A stretch of DNA of 64,000 nucleotides from Hysterium pulicare CBS 123377 (Eukaryota; Ascomycota; Dothideomycetes; Hysteriales; Hysteriaceae), in assembly GCA_000467715.1 (NCBI GenBank), contig AJFK01001076.1, positions 1 to 64,000 on the forward strand, read 5' to 3'. Position numbers and translations under genes: made by a program. The stretch's first letter is position 1, and the number at the start of each line of letters is the position of its first letter. The notes below the pieces were generated by a model. That model had not been told where the DNA came from. It saw only the letters and a program-made list of their open reading frames with translations, and ran no database searches. Below are positions 33,715-44,244 of this stretch, one piece after another.

Positions 33715-36700
33715 CTACAGTTCTTCGCCATAATCATCTGAAGACCGTGGTGGTGGTGGCGGTCGTTGTGGCTGTTGTTGCGGTACCTGTCCCCTTGCCT
33801 CTTTACGCCGGCCTTCTCTTGCCAGGCCGCGATTCGAATCTGCTTTTTGATTACCTTTCTGGGGAGGCGTTTTACCTTTCTGCTGAATTTGCTGGGATTG
33901 ACGTTGGCTGGGACGCTGATTGTCATACTGCCCCCTCCGTTCATTACCTTGATGCTTGCCTACCTGCTGATTCAAGGCTGGCTGTGGCCGATCTCCTCGA
34001 ATGTTTCTATTTTGGTCATGCCGACCATTGTTGCGTTGCTGATGAGGGACTTGGCTGGGTTGATGCCCTTGGCGTTGGTTTGGTTGACGTTGGCTGTTGA
34101 GGTGACGATGAGATTGCTGGGTATTATCAGCATCACGGTTATGAGTGCTTTGACGCGGGTCGTTGGGGTGTCGTTTCAGACTACTATGGGGACTCGACCC
34201 ATCACGCGGCCTCTGGCCCCGTTGATGTTGTTGTGGTTTTCCAGAGTTTGGCTGACTTGCACCCCGAGAGTGCTTGTTGTGGGGATTCTCATGACGTTTT
34301 ACCTTTGAGTGCTCCTTTCTTTCGCTATATTGGGACGGGTATTTGGTAGCGAAACCGCCTGGAAAGTCTGAATCAGCCATATAGACGTCATCCTCCGGAC
34401 TTTTTGGCGGCAAGGAACGAGAAGGTTGTCTATTGGCATTCCAGTCTTTCATCGGAGAGTCCTCACCTGGTCTCCGGATCTTGCTTCCACCTATATCAAA
34501 ACTTACCTTTCTCCTCTTTTTGTAACCAGCATTCTCCATTTCGTCTTCATACAATTTCGCCTCTTCGACTTGACAACGCCCGGTCTTTCTCGACCGTTCT
34601 AAGATGGCGGATCTCTTTCTGCCTCTCAAGCTGACTTCCAATTGTTTTCGTCCTTCGAACTGCTTAACGTACGTGGGAGGTAGCATGGCAACTATTTCGG
34701 GATTCTCATATTGGAGGAAGACGTAGAGATAGATCTCACCGAAGAGGTCATTAGGAAACTGTTCGATGACTTGCTGGCGGGTTATATGTTCGGGGTATCC
34801 GTTCGGGCGGAGAGTCCCTGACGGAGAAGGAGTGTTGGTGGAATCAATGGAGCAGGGATGGTAAAGATTTGAGATGAGTGGATGATGCCCATGTAGGGGC
34901 GGAGGCTGCACATATTGGATTCTTCGATCAAGAGCATTGCGTACACGAGCTGTGAAGGGACGATCGTGAAATTGATGCTGGACAACGTATCCCCCCACCT
35001 CGGCTAAGTTAACATGGCGGGCATACTTGCTGTTAAATTTGACGGGAAGACTCCACAAGTTTTCTTCTAGAAACTTCGGAGTGATGAAGTTTGCATATTG
35101 TGCATCGTGCGCCATAAGATTATACTCAGATCCAAGCAATTCTTTGATCGCAGATTCAACCTTTGGCCGGCAAGAGTTACGCAGTACATGTTTGCTGCAG
35201 CCTTCCAGGTGGTCTGAGCCGCGGGATTTATTGATGTATTTCGCAACACGCGCAAAGAGTTGATTCCAGTTCGATTGACGTAGGAGAAGGGCAAGACCTG
35301 GCCAACGCAGAACGTGATTTGGAAAGTATATGACAAGCTCCTCCAATGTTATATCAGTCATCTGTTCAATGGGAAGATATGTGTTGGAAGGCGGCGCATC
35401 CCGAATCGAAGTGGTAGGAGTCCGTTTTGGTTTTTGGCTAGCTTCTGAAGACTGGAAGAACTCGAAACCAGCATCGCTCCCGATACTTTCGCGCGTTACT
35501 CTCTTGGGGCTATGCATGGAGGCATCACTGAGATAGTCATCGTCAGTGCTACTTGTCGTGTGCGAAGGCGCGTAGCTCTGGTTTGGGTATGTTTGTGGTC
35601 GATGATAGGATTCGATCACTCCATCAATTCCTGATCCAAACGCAGGTTGGTACTGAGGTTGAGAAGGTATGATATATTGCTGTTCGAACGGTATTTGGTG
35701 GACGGGATATGGTTGCGGAGGATATGCTTCGTGGGTTTGCGAAGTGACCAAGCCGCCATGGTATGTGTTTGACATGCTAATGTCTCCGTCTCCATCTGGC
35801 ATGCCATTAAGAGAGACAGTAAAATTGGAGGCTTCCAATACAGGAGGGCTTTTAAAGGGGCCATTCTCGTTAACTGGGGTTCTCTGTCTTCTCTTGGACG
35901 TTGCGGCTATGTAGTCGTTTTGTTCCATGTCTTCGATTTCTGAAGCCTTCCTTCTTCCAGTTACGGAAATTGAAGTATAGGAAGAAGCTATTTCTCGCCT
36001 ATGAGTAGCTTCGTTTAAATTTGCCAACATAGTTTGGGCTTCCTCGGTCAATGCATTCTTCCTCGAGATAGCCTCTTCATCCTCTCCGGTCTCCACTTGA
36101 TACAATTCCGGGAGGAACTGCGTAGTGAGGATCTCCATCAACTTTTCCTCATACTTCCGCGTTTTCTTGTTCTTTGTTTTGTTGCTGCGCATCTTGTCTA
36201 GAAACGAAGCATGGCGTGGAGGAAACATAGCACGAAACCTGGAAACAATTGCATCAAGTCGCTGTACAGGATTTTGCTGTATAGGATTTTGCTGTATAGG
36301 ATTTTGCTGTATAAGATTTTGCTGTATAAGATCTTGCTGTAGAAGCTCTGGCTGTGGGGGAGTTAGTAGGGCCAAGGCCGTTTGGCTCTGCTGGCGAGTT
36401 TGAGAGCGATCTGGTGCTACACCAGACCAATGGCTGTATCCACCAATCAGCTCGGCGTTGTCATTGACGACCCAAGCTATGTTCTCGGTGCTTGGTTGAA
36501 CTTCCCATTCATATGATGAAGAGTAAATCGAGCATCTGTATGTCGTAGGTTGCCTAGAGCAGGGTTCCTGTTTAGGACATTGGCTACAGACGCCAAGATG
36601 AATAGACAAGGAGTCTTCCTCGCAAAGAACTCGGAGAATGAACTCTAGCGCTCCTATGTCCAAATTGTTCTCGGCAGTCAAGCGCTGGCGGTCCTCCTCT

Positions 36701-37062
36701 AATGACCACCCATCAGGTGCTTCATGCGGCGGACATAATATGATGAGAAAGTTCTCAACTAACTCTCGGTATCGTCTTCCCTGGTAAATTTCATGCAATC
36801 TCGCAAAGCTTGGTGGTTCTCTACTAAGGCTCTGGTATATGGGTGCAAGACTAATCTCAAGAGCATATAGGCCGCATTGAAGGCCTGCTGTGTTCGTATA
36901 CTGTAGACGAAAGCCTTGGTCAATATAACGTGCAAGAATTCGTCTTACCTCTCCTGGACCTAAAATTAAAATTGGCTCTTGAGGGTCGGGCAGAAATCCG
37001 GAGCGTTCCGTGAATCCATGAGGTCCAAAGCCGGTTCTGTTCATTGAGGACGCGTTCGTCAT
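33715..37062 (-). CDS. Large protein with possible papain/OTU-order Cys-His domain, 1115 aa
   Basis: Single exon, family not recognised. Residues 30-215 look folded. They contain NTAGLQCGLYALEISL (C63) and, 148 residues on, WVVNDN followed by GGYSHWSGV (H211). Cys before His, with Q next to Cys and an aromatic after His, is the order of papain-like and OTU proteases; assignment is inference. A zinc-like Cys set (CSQCPKQEPC) lies between. Residues 243-268 are a pentapeptide repeat (IQQNP). Residues 555-840 form a second ordered region (ELVIYFPNHVLRWPGLALL, then INEI-like helices). The last 200 residues are Gln/Arg/Asn/His-rich and disordered, resembling RNA-binding or phase-separating tails. 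It borders the accessory array. Confidence 0.75.
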   Translation of the reverse strand: MTNASSMNRTGFGPHGFTERSGFLPDPQEPILILGPGEVRRILARYIDQGFRLQYTNTAGLQCGLYALEISLAPIYQSLSREPPSFARLHEIYQGRRYRELVENFLIILCPPHEAPDGWSLEEDRQRLTAENNLDIGALEFILRVLCEEDSLSIHLGVCSQCPKQEPCSRQPTTYRCSIYSSSYEWEVQPSTENIAWVVNDNAELIGGYSHWSGVAPDRSQTRQQSQTALALLTPPQPELLQQDLIQQNLIQQNPIQQNPIQQNPVQRLDAIVSRFRAMFPPRHASFLDKMRSNKTKNKKTRKYEEKLMEILTTQFLPELYQVETGEDEEAISRKNALTEEAQTMLANLNEATHRREIASSYTSISVTGRRKASEIEDMEQNDYIAATSKRRQRTPVNENGPFKSPPVLEASNFTVSLNGMPDGDGDISMSNTYHGGLVTSQTHEAYPPQPYPVHQIPFEQQYIIPSQPQYQPAFGSGIDGVIESYHRPQTYPNQSYAPSHTTSSTDDDYLSDASMHSPKRVTRESIGSDAGFEFFQSSEASQKPKRTPTTSIRDAPPSNTYLPIEQMTDITLEELVIYFPNHVLRWPGLALLLRQSNWNQLFARVAKYINKSRGSDHLEGCSKHVLRNSCRPKVESAIKELLGSEYNLMAHDAQYANFITPKFLEENLWSLPVKFNSKYARHVNLAEVGGYVVQHQFHDRPFTARVRNALDRRIQYVQPPPLHGHHPLISNLYHPCSIDSTNTPSPSGTLRPNGYPEHITRQQVIEQFPNDLFGEIYLYVFLQYENPEIVAMLPPTYVKQFEGRKQLEVSLRGRKRSAILERSRKTGRCQVEEAKLYEDEMENAGYKKRRKVSFDIGGSKIRRPGEDSPMKDWNANRQPSRSLPPKSPEDDVYMADSDFPGGFATKYPSQYSERKEHSKVKRHENPHNKHSRGASQPNSGKPQQHQRGQRPRDGSSPHSSLKRHPNDPRQSTHNRDADNTQQSHRHLNSQRQPNQRQGHQPSQVPHQQRNNGRHDQNRNIRGDRPQPALNQQVGKHQGNERRGQYDNQRPSQRQSQQIQQKGKTPPQKGNQKADSNRGLAREGRRKEARGQVPQQQPQRPPPPPRSSDDYGEEL
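36266..36355 (+). repeat. 15-bp minisatellite, six units
   Basis: Six units of consensus ATAGGATTTTGCTGT stand head to tail inside the gene above. Units 2 and 3 are identical and the outer ones have decayed. The period of 15 keeps the reading frame and encodes IQQNP-like pentapeptides on the minus strand, so copy number could vary without breaking the protein. Confidence 0.85.
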
Positions 37063-37952
37063 CTAAGCCTGATGAGACTTGAGAAATTTGTGGTTCAGTG
37101 GTTTTCTTGAAATATGTTTGACACTTTTTTGAGTTTGACTGTTTGGTTCGCGTTCGTAAAGTCTTCATGCAAATTGAGAAGTGTGATAGACACGATAAGT
37201 AAGGGAAGACGACAAAGAACAAAGGCCATCGTCGGAACGAGAAATTGCAAAACACAATCGATTGTTTCAAACAAAGAAAGCCTCCAATTCTGGAGTACAA
37301 GGCTATTGTTAGCCATCCTCTGAAGGGAATTGACGTCGACAAAGGCGGCACCAAGAAGTTTCCTTCATTGCCCATCTCTCAATAGCCATCGTATTGCTCA
37401 CCAGCTCATGTTGCGACATGATTCCGACCTCGCTGATACTTTGCCTACAAAGGCAGTCTTTGCGTAAGCTAGGTGGAAGCAGTGCAGCACCCTCAGCCCA
37501 GTGATTTCAGCGGTGAGCGCGAAAGTAACGTAACTGATGACGTGAAGAGTTGGTGTAGGAAAGGAGAGATCGGGCTTGATAAGTGGAAGCGTCCTCTCCG
37601 AATTGTGGCTGAAGTGAGGCTGTGTGCCTTGTTCCCCGCCACGTGCTTGTAGCCAATGGAAGAGAGTGGGGCAATTCATTCACGATGAACGACTCAGCCG
37701 CAATTCGCAATGAGCTTTCAGCTACCGCCATCACCGCTATATTGGTGCGTGTGCTCAGCTTGGCCAGCGCCCTCTGTCTCACATAAAAAGCCCTGTGATC
37801 CTTCTAACTTGTGCTTGATAACTGACCTGCAGCTCACCCCTCCCCCACCTCCTTCGTATTGAACAAACATAAGCGCCGACCAACGACCCCATTGCTCCTT
37901 CAACTACCTTTGAACCTCAATCCTCCATTCCTACAGTTCGATAATCATTAAC
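37063..37952. promoter_or_regulatory. Divergent promoter region
   Basis: The 890 bases separate outward-facing starts. The part next to 37953 is rich in C and T (CACCCCTCCCCCACCTCC near 37840), a common feature of strong filamentous-fungal promoters. No gene was recognised. Confidence 0.45.
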
Positions 37953-38889
37953 ATGTCCGGACAAGAGTATTACGGTGGTGGTTATACCCAACAGCCCCCG
38001 CAGCAGGGTTACGGCTATCAGCACCAAGACCAGTACGGACAACAGCAGCATGGGGGCTATCCCCCTCAGCAGCAATCATATAGTCATGATCAGTACAATC
38101 AAGGAGGAAGCCCATACCCCCCTCAACAGGTGCGCATAGTTGACTTTCTAACGCAATGCGAATCATGCATTGAAGACTTATAGACTAACGAGACAGTAGA
38201 GCCAGTACCCTCCACCAACTCACTCTCCTTATCAGTCCCCGGCACCTCCTCAGCAAGGTGGCTATCCACCTCCAGCCCCTTATGACCAAGGGCAGTATGA
38301 TCAAAACCGTGGCCACTCTCCCTACCCTCAGCAGCAAGGCTACGGTGCTCCAGCTACTTACGACCAATATGGTGCTCCGCATCAAGGCGGATATGATCAG
38401 GGACAACATCAATATGGACAACCAGGTGCTCCAAGTGCTCCAGGCGGTCCAGAGGGTGAGCGTGGTTTGGGTGCGACGTTGCTCGGTGGAGCCGCAGGAG
38501 CGTTCGGTGGTCACAAGTTGGGTGGCGGACCGCTCGGCACGATTGGAGGCCTTGTAGCTGGAGCTATTGGCGCCAATGTCCTGGAAGACAAGCACAAGAA
38601 GTAAGCTTTTAGTCTGCACTCAGCTACTCCATGACTGTCATAAACCGGAATTGATAATAGCGTGCTAACACATCTTGTATCTAGGTCCAAGAAAGAAAAG
38701 AAATCCAAGAAACATGGCAGTGACCATGGCGGCTCTCATGGTTCATACGCGTCTTCTGCCGGCATGGGCGGTCTTTACGCAGGAAGTAGTCATCATGGCA
38801 GCAGCCACGGACATGGCAAGAAGCACAAGCATCACAAAGAGCGAAGTCGGGGTGGGAGCAGCAGTTCTTCTAGCAGTGACTCTGACTAG
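37953..38889 (+). CDS. Gln/Tyr/Pro-rich glycine-zipper protein, 260 aa
   Basis: Three exons (37953-38129, 38200-38600, 38685-38889) keep frame. The N-terminal 145 residues are Q/Y/G/P-rich, prion-like low-complexity sequence (PPQQGYGYQHQDQYGQQQH). A glycine-zipper pair follows (LGATLLGGAAGAFGGHKLGG and GTIGGLVAGAIGANVLED), a motif that can pack in membranes or self-assemble. The C-terminus is Lys/His/Ser/Gly-rich (KKEKKSKKHGSDHGG to SSSSSSDSD). Such proteins are common in filamentous ascomycetes and are linked to stress or cell periphery in annotations; the role is not established. Confidence 0.8.
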
Positions 38890-39636
38890 GTGGAAGCGAG
38901 TTGTTGCAGATGATTATCGGTCCTTTTCATGTACTTTGGTTTATCAGGATTTACCAGTATGGTGGGTTGGATACCTCATGTTCCTAACGGCCAGGATGGC
39001 GTAGGATGTTAATGAATTCTTTCTTCTTTGTTCTGATATGAAAATCATGGTTATTAATGCGAGATTTTCGAACGAGGTTCCTTACTGAACTAGCAAGGAC
39101 TCTAAACTTCTGCCTGTAGGTGAAAGGCTTAGGTAGCCGGACAGAACAGTGATTTCTTTTCTCAGTAGCTTCCTTTCCTACGAGCTTTCCCTTTCTCAAT
39201 CTTCTTCCTCAGGCCTTCCCGCAAGTACCCCAAAGACAAGATTAACAATGGACTCATCGATGGTGGGAAAATGTATGAGATTCACCCGGTTCATCAAGGG
39301 TCAGATAATCATTTTATGATCAAATGCTTGAAGCGTTCTACAGGTGAAGTTTGATTTCACCACCATCAAACGGTTAAGCCTGTGGCCTATAGATGTTACT
39401 GTTCATGACAAGCGGTAAGCCTATTCGCCTCCGAGCACTTCCCAGAAACCAGGGGTGATTCACTATCAGCCAGGCAGTACTGAGTGACTCAAGCTCCACG
39501 CCTTAAACACATTTACACACGCGCTCTCTTTCTCTCCGCACCTCGGCAATGGACCAAGAAAACATGACCGGAACAAGCTCGCAGCGGCCAACGCAACTCT
39601 CAGCTCGGCGCAAAGTCCAAATCTGCCGCGATCATA
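38890..39636. other. Intergenic, no gene recognised
   Basis: A 47-codon frame starting at ATG 39549 ends in TGA before the pseudogene's frame begins and has no recognisable content. Confidence 0.45.
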
Positions 39637-40335
39637 ATGGCATCGTCAACTACCGAAAATTTGAATCAGTCGAATACAGAGGCATGCGATGATCCCGTAC
39701 GCCCTAACGCATTCCCGTTCTTTTAGCTGCCCGCCGAGCTCCGGATCCAGATATACAACGAGTATCTAGATCATCTTATGTGGCGCCCCTTCCTCACATT
39801 TGGCGACCCTTCTAACGTAACTGCGCCCAGGCTGATTTCCAAATTCTTGGAAAATGTAGCAGCGCGTCACGTAAATAAACAGATGAGGAAAGAGGTCACA
39901 TCGCTGCTGTTTGAAATTCACACACTAGTTTTCTGTTCTCCAAACGGCGTGGAGGACTTCTTGAGGTCCGTCGACCGCGAGATCATTGAGGAAGTCCAGA
40001 ACATCTACCTTGTCCTGAACATGGATCAAGAGTTTTGGCCCCATAGCCCTGATGTCGGCAAGTTCTCAGTGCTTCTTCTGCCATTTAAGAATCTCAAAAT
40101 AGTGCGGTTTGCGATCACCCCCGGGAGCTTGTCTCCTAACCTGCGGTCGGTTGTTGAAAGCATGGACCCTATGAAGCTTGATCTTAGCTTTTGGGAATAT
40201 GTTGGCCTCAAAGAGCTTTCAAACAGAGGAGTCAGCATGGAAGATGTAATGTGGTTATATTCAATGTATTTCAGCACGCAGGTCCAGGACACTTGGTGCA
40301 AGGAACTCGACAGAATCGGGAAAGATGTGTCTTAG
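39637..40335 (+). pseudogene. LPGEIR-family (F-box/2EXR-like) gene with in-frame TAG
   Basis: From ATG 39637 the frame reads MASSTTENLNQ and then RPNAFPFF, a TAG at 39724-39726, and LPAELRIQIYNEYL. The two neighbouring paralogs read FPFLDLPGEIR and FPFFELPGEIR, so the stop sits exactly where an acidic residue is conserved, one base from GAG. Downstream, 203 codons remain open and keep family motifs (VNKQMRKEVTSLLFE, FWEYVGLKELSNRGVS), so the loss is recent or the stop is bypassed. TTCTTTTAG also looks like a 3' splice site, but no good donor was found upstream. A shorter product could start at ATG 39778. It lacks the N-terminal domain of the paralogs. Confidence 0.65.
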
Positions 40336-40756
40336 ACGTGCCGATCCGCTTGTAAGGGAACGAATGTCTTTCTCTCTACATGAGGTATCACTGGTTACAG
40401 GCTCTATGGGAACAGAGCCAGACTAACTTGCCGTCCGATGCTTTACGATGGAGGCGTTTGACATATAAGTTGCATTACGGACTAGAGGGGAGTGATTCTA
40501 TTTCAAAATGGTGAACGATCCCGAAAGGACGTTTTCTACTTGTTCCATCATTGAAACTTCCACCTTAAAGCAGATCAGAATAGCCACTTATTTCTCCATA
40601 AGACCCAGACCCAATGATGTCTACATAGACTACCATAGACCCGACCTCATGACTTCCTCGTGCCTGATTATCCCTTGTCTACCTGAATCTAGAGGATGGA
40701 CATTACAGTACTGGTAGTCTTGCCTTCGTAACCTTGAACTAGACTTGACCCTTGCG
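40336..40756. other. Intergenic between convergent paralogs
   Basis: A 69-codon frame at 40508-40717 has no recognisable content. Nothing else was seen. Confidence 0.45.
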
Positions 40757-41813
40757 CTAGCTAGAGTGATTAAGGGAGAACACTTCCTTCTCCACTGTAA
40801 CTCTCAACCTCTGCATCTCCTCCAATAAGATCTGCTCCATGGGATCCATCCCATAGTTCGGCGCCATTGCAAGAGCAGCAACTCTGACACCTCGCGCACA
40901 AATCTCTCTCAGCCCAATATACTCCCATAACCGCGTAGCAATTGCCACGCCCCACTTCTCTCTAGCGCTATATTGCCAGAACCCCGGAGCCATAATGACC
41001 CGCACCATTTTGAGTTTCTCAAAAGGCATGAGAAGCTTCGAAAATATCCCTTCCCCATGTAAATCCAAAGGTGTCGTACTGCTAGAGGTCAGGCAAATAT
41101 ATATCTCTTTGACTTGCGCAAAGATGGCGGCGTATATGTCGCGATTAACGGTTTCGAGGAAGTCCTGCAACACATCTGCCCCTTCGAATATAAGTGGCAC
41201 ATTCGCGAACATGAATGAAGTAAATTCAGTTCGGACCTGCCTGCAAACTTCACGAACTGGTACACGTTTGAGCTGCCGTGCAAGACGTTGGAGCGGCTTC
41301 ACTTGATTGGGCTGTCGAATTTCTTTCGTGTATTTTCCCCCGCGGTACGTGTAGAAGAAGTCGAAGCAGACCGGGCCGCACCCATTGAGGTAATTCTTGT
41401 ATATATGGTTCCGAATCTCGCCCGGCAAATCAAGAAACGGAAAGGTATTTGGCGGGAAGCGCCTGGGCGTGATGAACATCTGCGCTTGAAGTTTCTGATC
41501 TCCTAGGTTCTGATTCAGAAAACCTCCATTAGCATGGTTCAGTGAAAGAGATCGGACAATTTACCGAATCATTGTGAAAAGAAGTTGTCAGGAGCTTGTT
41601 CTGGAATGGATTCATAGTTGGAATTATAGGCTGAAGCAACTTGAAATCAACCTCGATATCGAGTCCCTCGGCCATGAGCTTGATCCTGCGGTTCACAGGT
41701 AAAGTCACCGTGACGATGTCGGGAGCAGTATCTTTGTCCTGGGGCTCCGGTCGATTTGATGATAGTAAATTGATAGCCATCTCAGCTGAACCTTCCGGAG
41801 CGTGGCTGCCCAT
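40757..41813 (-). CDS. LPGEIR-family (F-box/2EXR-like) protein, about 323 aa
   Basis: Exon 1 is 41813-41565. Exon 2 runs to 40757 from 41479 or 41494, since both acceptors are in phase. The N-terminal domain reads VTVTLPVNRRIKLMAEGLDIE, matching ISVPLHGKIKLVSEYLNLE in the next gene. The second part begins RRFPPNTFPFLDLPGEIRN, then RVPVREVCRQVRTEFTSFMF, LLMPFEKLKMVRVIM and RLWEYIGLREICARGV. The LPGEIR start resembles F-box and 2EXR domains of fungal proteins. Molecular role unknown. It is one of three divergent relatives within 4 kb. Confidence 0.7.
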
Positions 41814-42243
41814 TGGAAGCGGAGTCGGTGATTTCGTGTATATCTAGCTAATGGCAGCGCCTCCTTCGACATTGAGTTTAGATCTTGTGTCAAGCTTTGA
41901 GTTTTGTTGACTAGGTTGTGCTTGTTCCGGTGGTTTCGAGCTGAGGTTGATTTGTGTTCTTTCACGGTGCAAGGCGAAATGATTGACCACTCTTTCGGAC
42001 TAGCGCCAAGAAGTGAATAGTCCTCTGGATTTGACCTGAGCAAGGATTCGGGAGCATTCAATTCCTGATCAATGAGACTGAAAATTCTAGTGATCATTTC
42101 ATTCTCATATAATTTATTTACTAAGAACCTTGACCATCCGGGGTTGGGACCTCGACTTTTTCAATTTAATTTTGGCCAGTGGATTGCGGAAAGCCAACCA
42201 GAGAATTACACGTGCCGGACCAAGCTGCCTTTAGTTGTGGAGA
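41814..42243. other. Intergenic between tandem paralogs
   Basis: This is the upstream region of one family member and the 3' flank of the next. No gene was recognised. Confidence 0.45.
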
Positions 42244-43398
42244 TCATAACCCATCTATGGGCTTAGATTTCTTCAGCTCCTCCAACCAAGAAAGAATAAG
42301 AAAGCCCTTGGTGGTGTCCTCCGCAGGATTTCCGGTAGAGTAGTTCCATTCTACATCGCAAATACTGACTCCTCGTGCGCTGAGCTCTCGATGACCGACA
42401 TATTCCCAAAATCGATCAGTCGACGCTGCATTAAGTTCCAATGCTCCCCATACATACCAATCTATCATTAGCTGCAACTGTCTAAGATTCCGAAATGGCC
42501 CGAGAAGCTTCGAGATGATTCGGGGATTGTGGAGATTTGGCCACGTCGAGCTGCCCAGTTCAATGTAGACCTTTCTGATCTGGACGAAGATGTTGAAGCC
42601 GAAGCCGATTAGCCCGAAGTCAACGAATTTCTTGATAGCTAGTATATCGTCAAATCTTAACGGTTCGTTCTCGAACAGCATGGACGTCAACTCGGTCCGC
42701 ATCCGGCTACACACACTCCGAGCGGGTATTCTGGCGAAACTGCTATAGAACGTATGATGTGGATCATGTGACCAATGCGGGAACCATAAGCCCACCCCCA
42801 TTAAACTATTCTGAGACACGTAAGGAGAAGCGGAATGCTGTTCCTGGCCATCGCGCAAATATTCGCGATAGATTTGATTTCGGATCTCGCCGGGTAGTTC
42901 GAAGAATGGGGATGTGTTAGGAGGGAAGCTCCTACGCTCTGGGCATGATCCACCCTCTTCTGGGACCTTTGTATGGCGTAAATCATCGGATGATTTTAAA
43001 AGATAGTTGGTGATTTCTTTAAGGCTTAAAGAATAATGCAAGGAGAAAACAGAAAGGGTTACCTACTGTGATACTATCATGCGTTATAGATATCTGTAAT
43101 TGGCGTGAGTCTGGATTCTCCAGCATCGACTTCAATACGGTCAAGTCAAGTTCTAGGTTGAGATATTCTGAAACGAGCTTGATCTTGCCATGTAAAGGTA
43201 CAGAGATCTATGATAAATCAGTTGACTTTTATGAGCAACAATGACTTGAAATACCGTGAGTGCCTCCTCAGCATTGGCAACAGGAAGACTTTTTATTAGC
43301 AACTCGCCGGGATTTGACACTATCACTGTGGACTTCGCATCAAGCTTCGATCCGCCATCTTGAGGTTCATCCGGTGGTGTTGTCATGTTGGACGCCAT
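42244..43398 (-). CDS. LPGEIR-family (F-box/2EXR-like) protein, 327 aa
   Basis: Three exons (43398-43255, 43207-43063, 42938-42244) keep one frame. Exon 1 encodes a Pro/Asp/Ser-rich leader (MASNMTTPPDEPQDGG). Exon 2 encodes the ISVPLHGKIKLVSEYL domain shared with the neighbour. Exon 3 starts in RRSFPPNTSPFFELPGEIR and continues with ARSVCSRMRTELTSMLFENE, RFWEYVGHRELSARGVS and ends KKSKPIDGL. It is the most complete member of the local trio, and the common intron position between the two domains supports descent from one duplicated gene. Function unknown. Confidence 0.72.
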
Positions 43399-44244
43399 AG
43401 TTGAGTTGCGGCAGTGGAGCAGAAACAGTGTGTGTATTTTGTCTAAGCCTTGGTTCCATAGTCCTTATATACGCCTGATCAAATGATCGCATCCAACCGT
43501 GGTTGAGGCTATCGTGGTTGAGCTAGTCGTCAGTCAGCATCAATGTTTGCACGTCCTCGCAGGACATACGTAGTTTTGTTTTGTAGATTTGGAAGGTTCC
43601 AATATCTGAAGGAAGTCAAATAGTAAAGCTTGCATAATAGCTGACGCGAATAGACCAAGCTCAAATGAATAAATAAACGGATTACTTATATATGCCCTGA
43701 TTTGGTGATTGGGCACCCCTTCCTGACCCAGAAATAAATATCGAGTATATACCTGATCCCAAGTAATAAATATAAATGGTGAAACTCTGAATGCCATGGT
43801 CTTTCAATTGCGGTGAATACTTACTTGTATATGATATCTTGTTTGCTCCGGCTGTTTGTTCAATACCCTGATTCTCTAATTGAAATTTTCACTTTCATCA
43901 TGCGGCTCCAAATAGACGTCGTGACTCGTCGCTCTTGGGCCTTGTTGTGACTACGAAAATTCTTAAGGGTAAGAAGGTGCTTGGGATCTTCGGTCGGATT
44001 TGAATGTCCTACGCTGTCAAAAATAACAGAATTAGTAGAGACGGTACAGCTTGAAGAAGATCTAGAATTGTGATATTCATGCGTGAGATCCGAGTAACAA
44101 GATTCTGTAAGCCGAGTCCGACCTGAGATGAATTTCATAAGTCAGAACTCTCGCTAGAAAAGTCTGGATATGAGATCAGCATCGCCTCATTTTCAATCCG
44201 CAATCAAACCACTTACAGCCTTGAGATCCAAAACCGTAATTTAC
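43399..44244. other. Intergenic, possible remnant frames
   Basis: Minus-strand open frames at 43540-43797 and 43860-44138 have no recognised domain. The end of the latter (MMKVKISIRESGY) faintly recalls the N-terminal domain of the adjacent family, so this may be a decayed copy. It was not called. Confidence 0.35.

Noticed and set aside
33747-34308. Plus-strand frames of 117 and 180 codons opposite the 1115-residue gene
   Set aside because: These are antisense shadows of its Gln/Arg-rich tail; the hydrophobic runs come from CAG/CAA/CGN codons read backwards.
43540-44138. Possible fourth LPGEIR-family remnant
   Set aside because: Only a faint likeness (KVKISI) to the N-terminal domain and no LPGEIR motif. 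Not enough to call.
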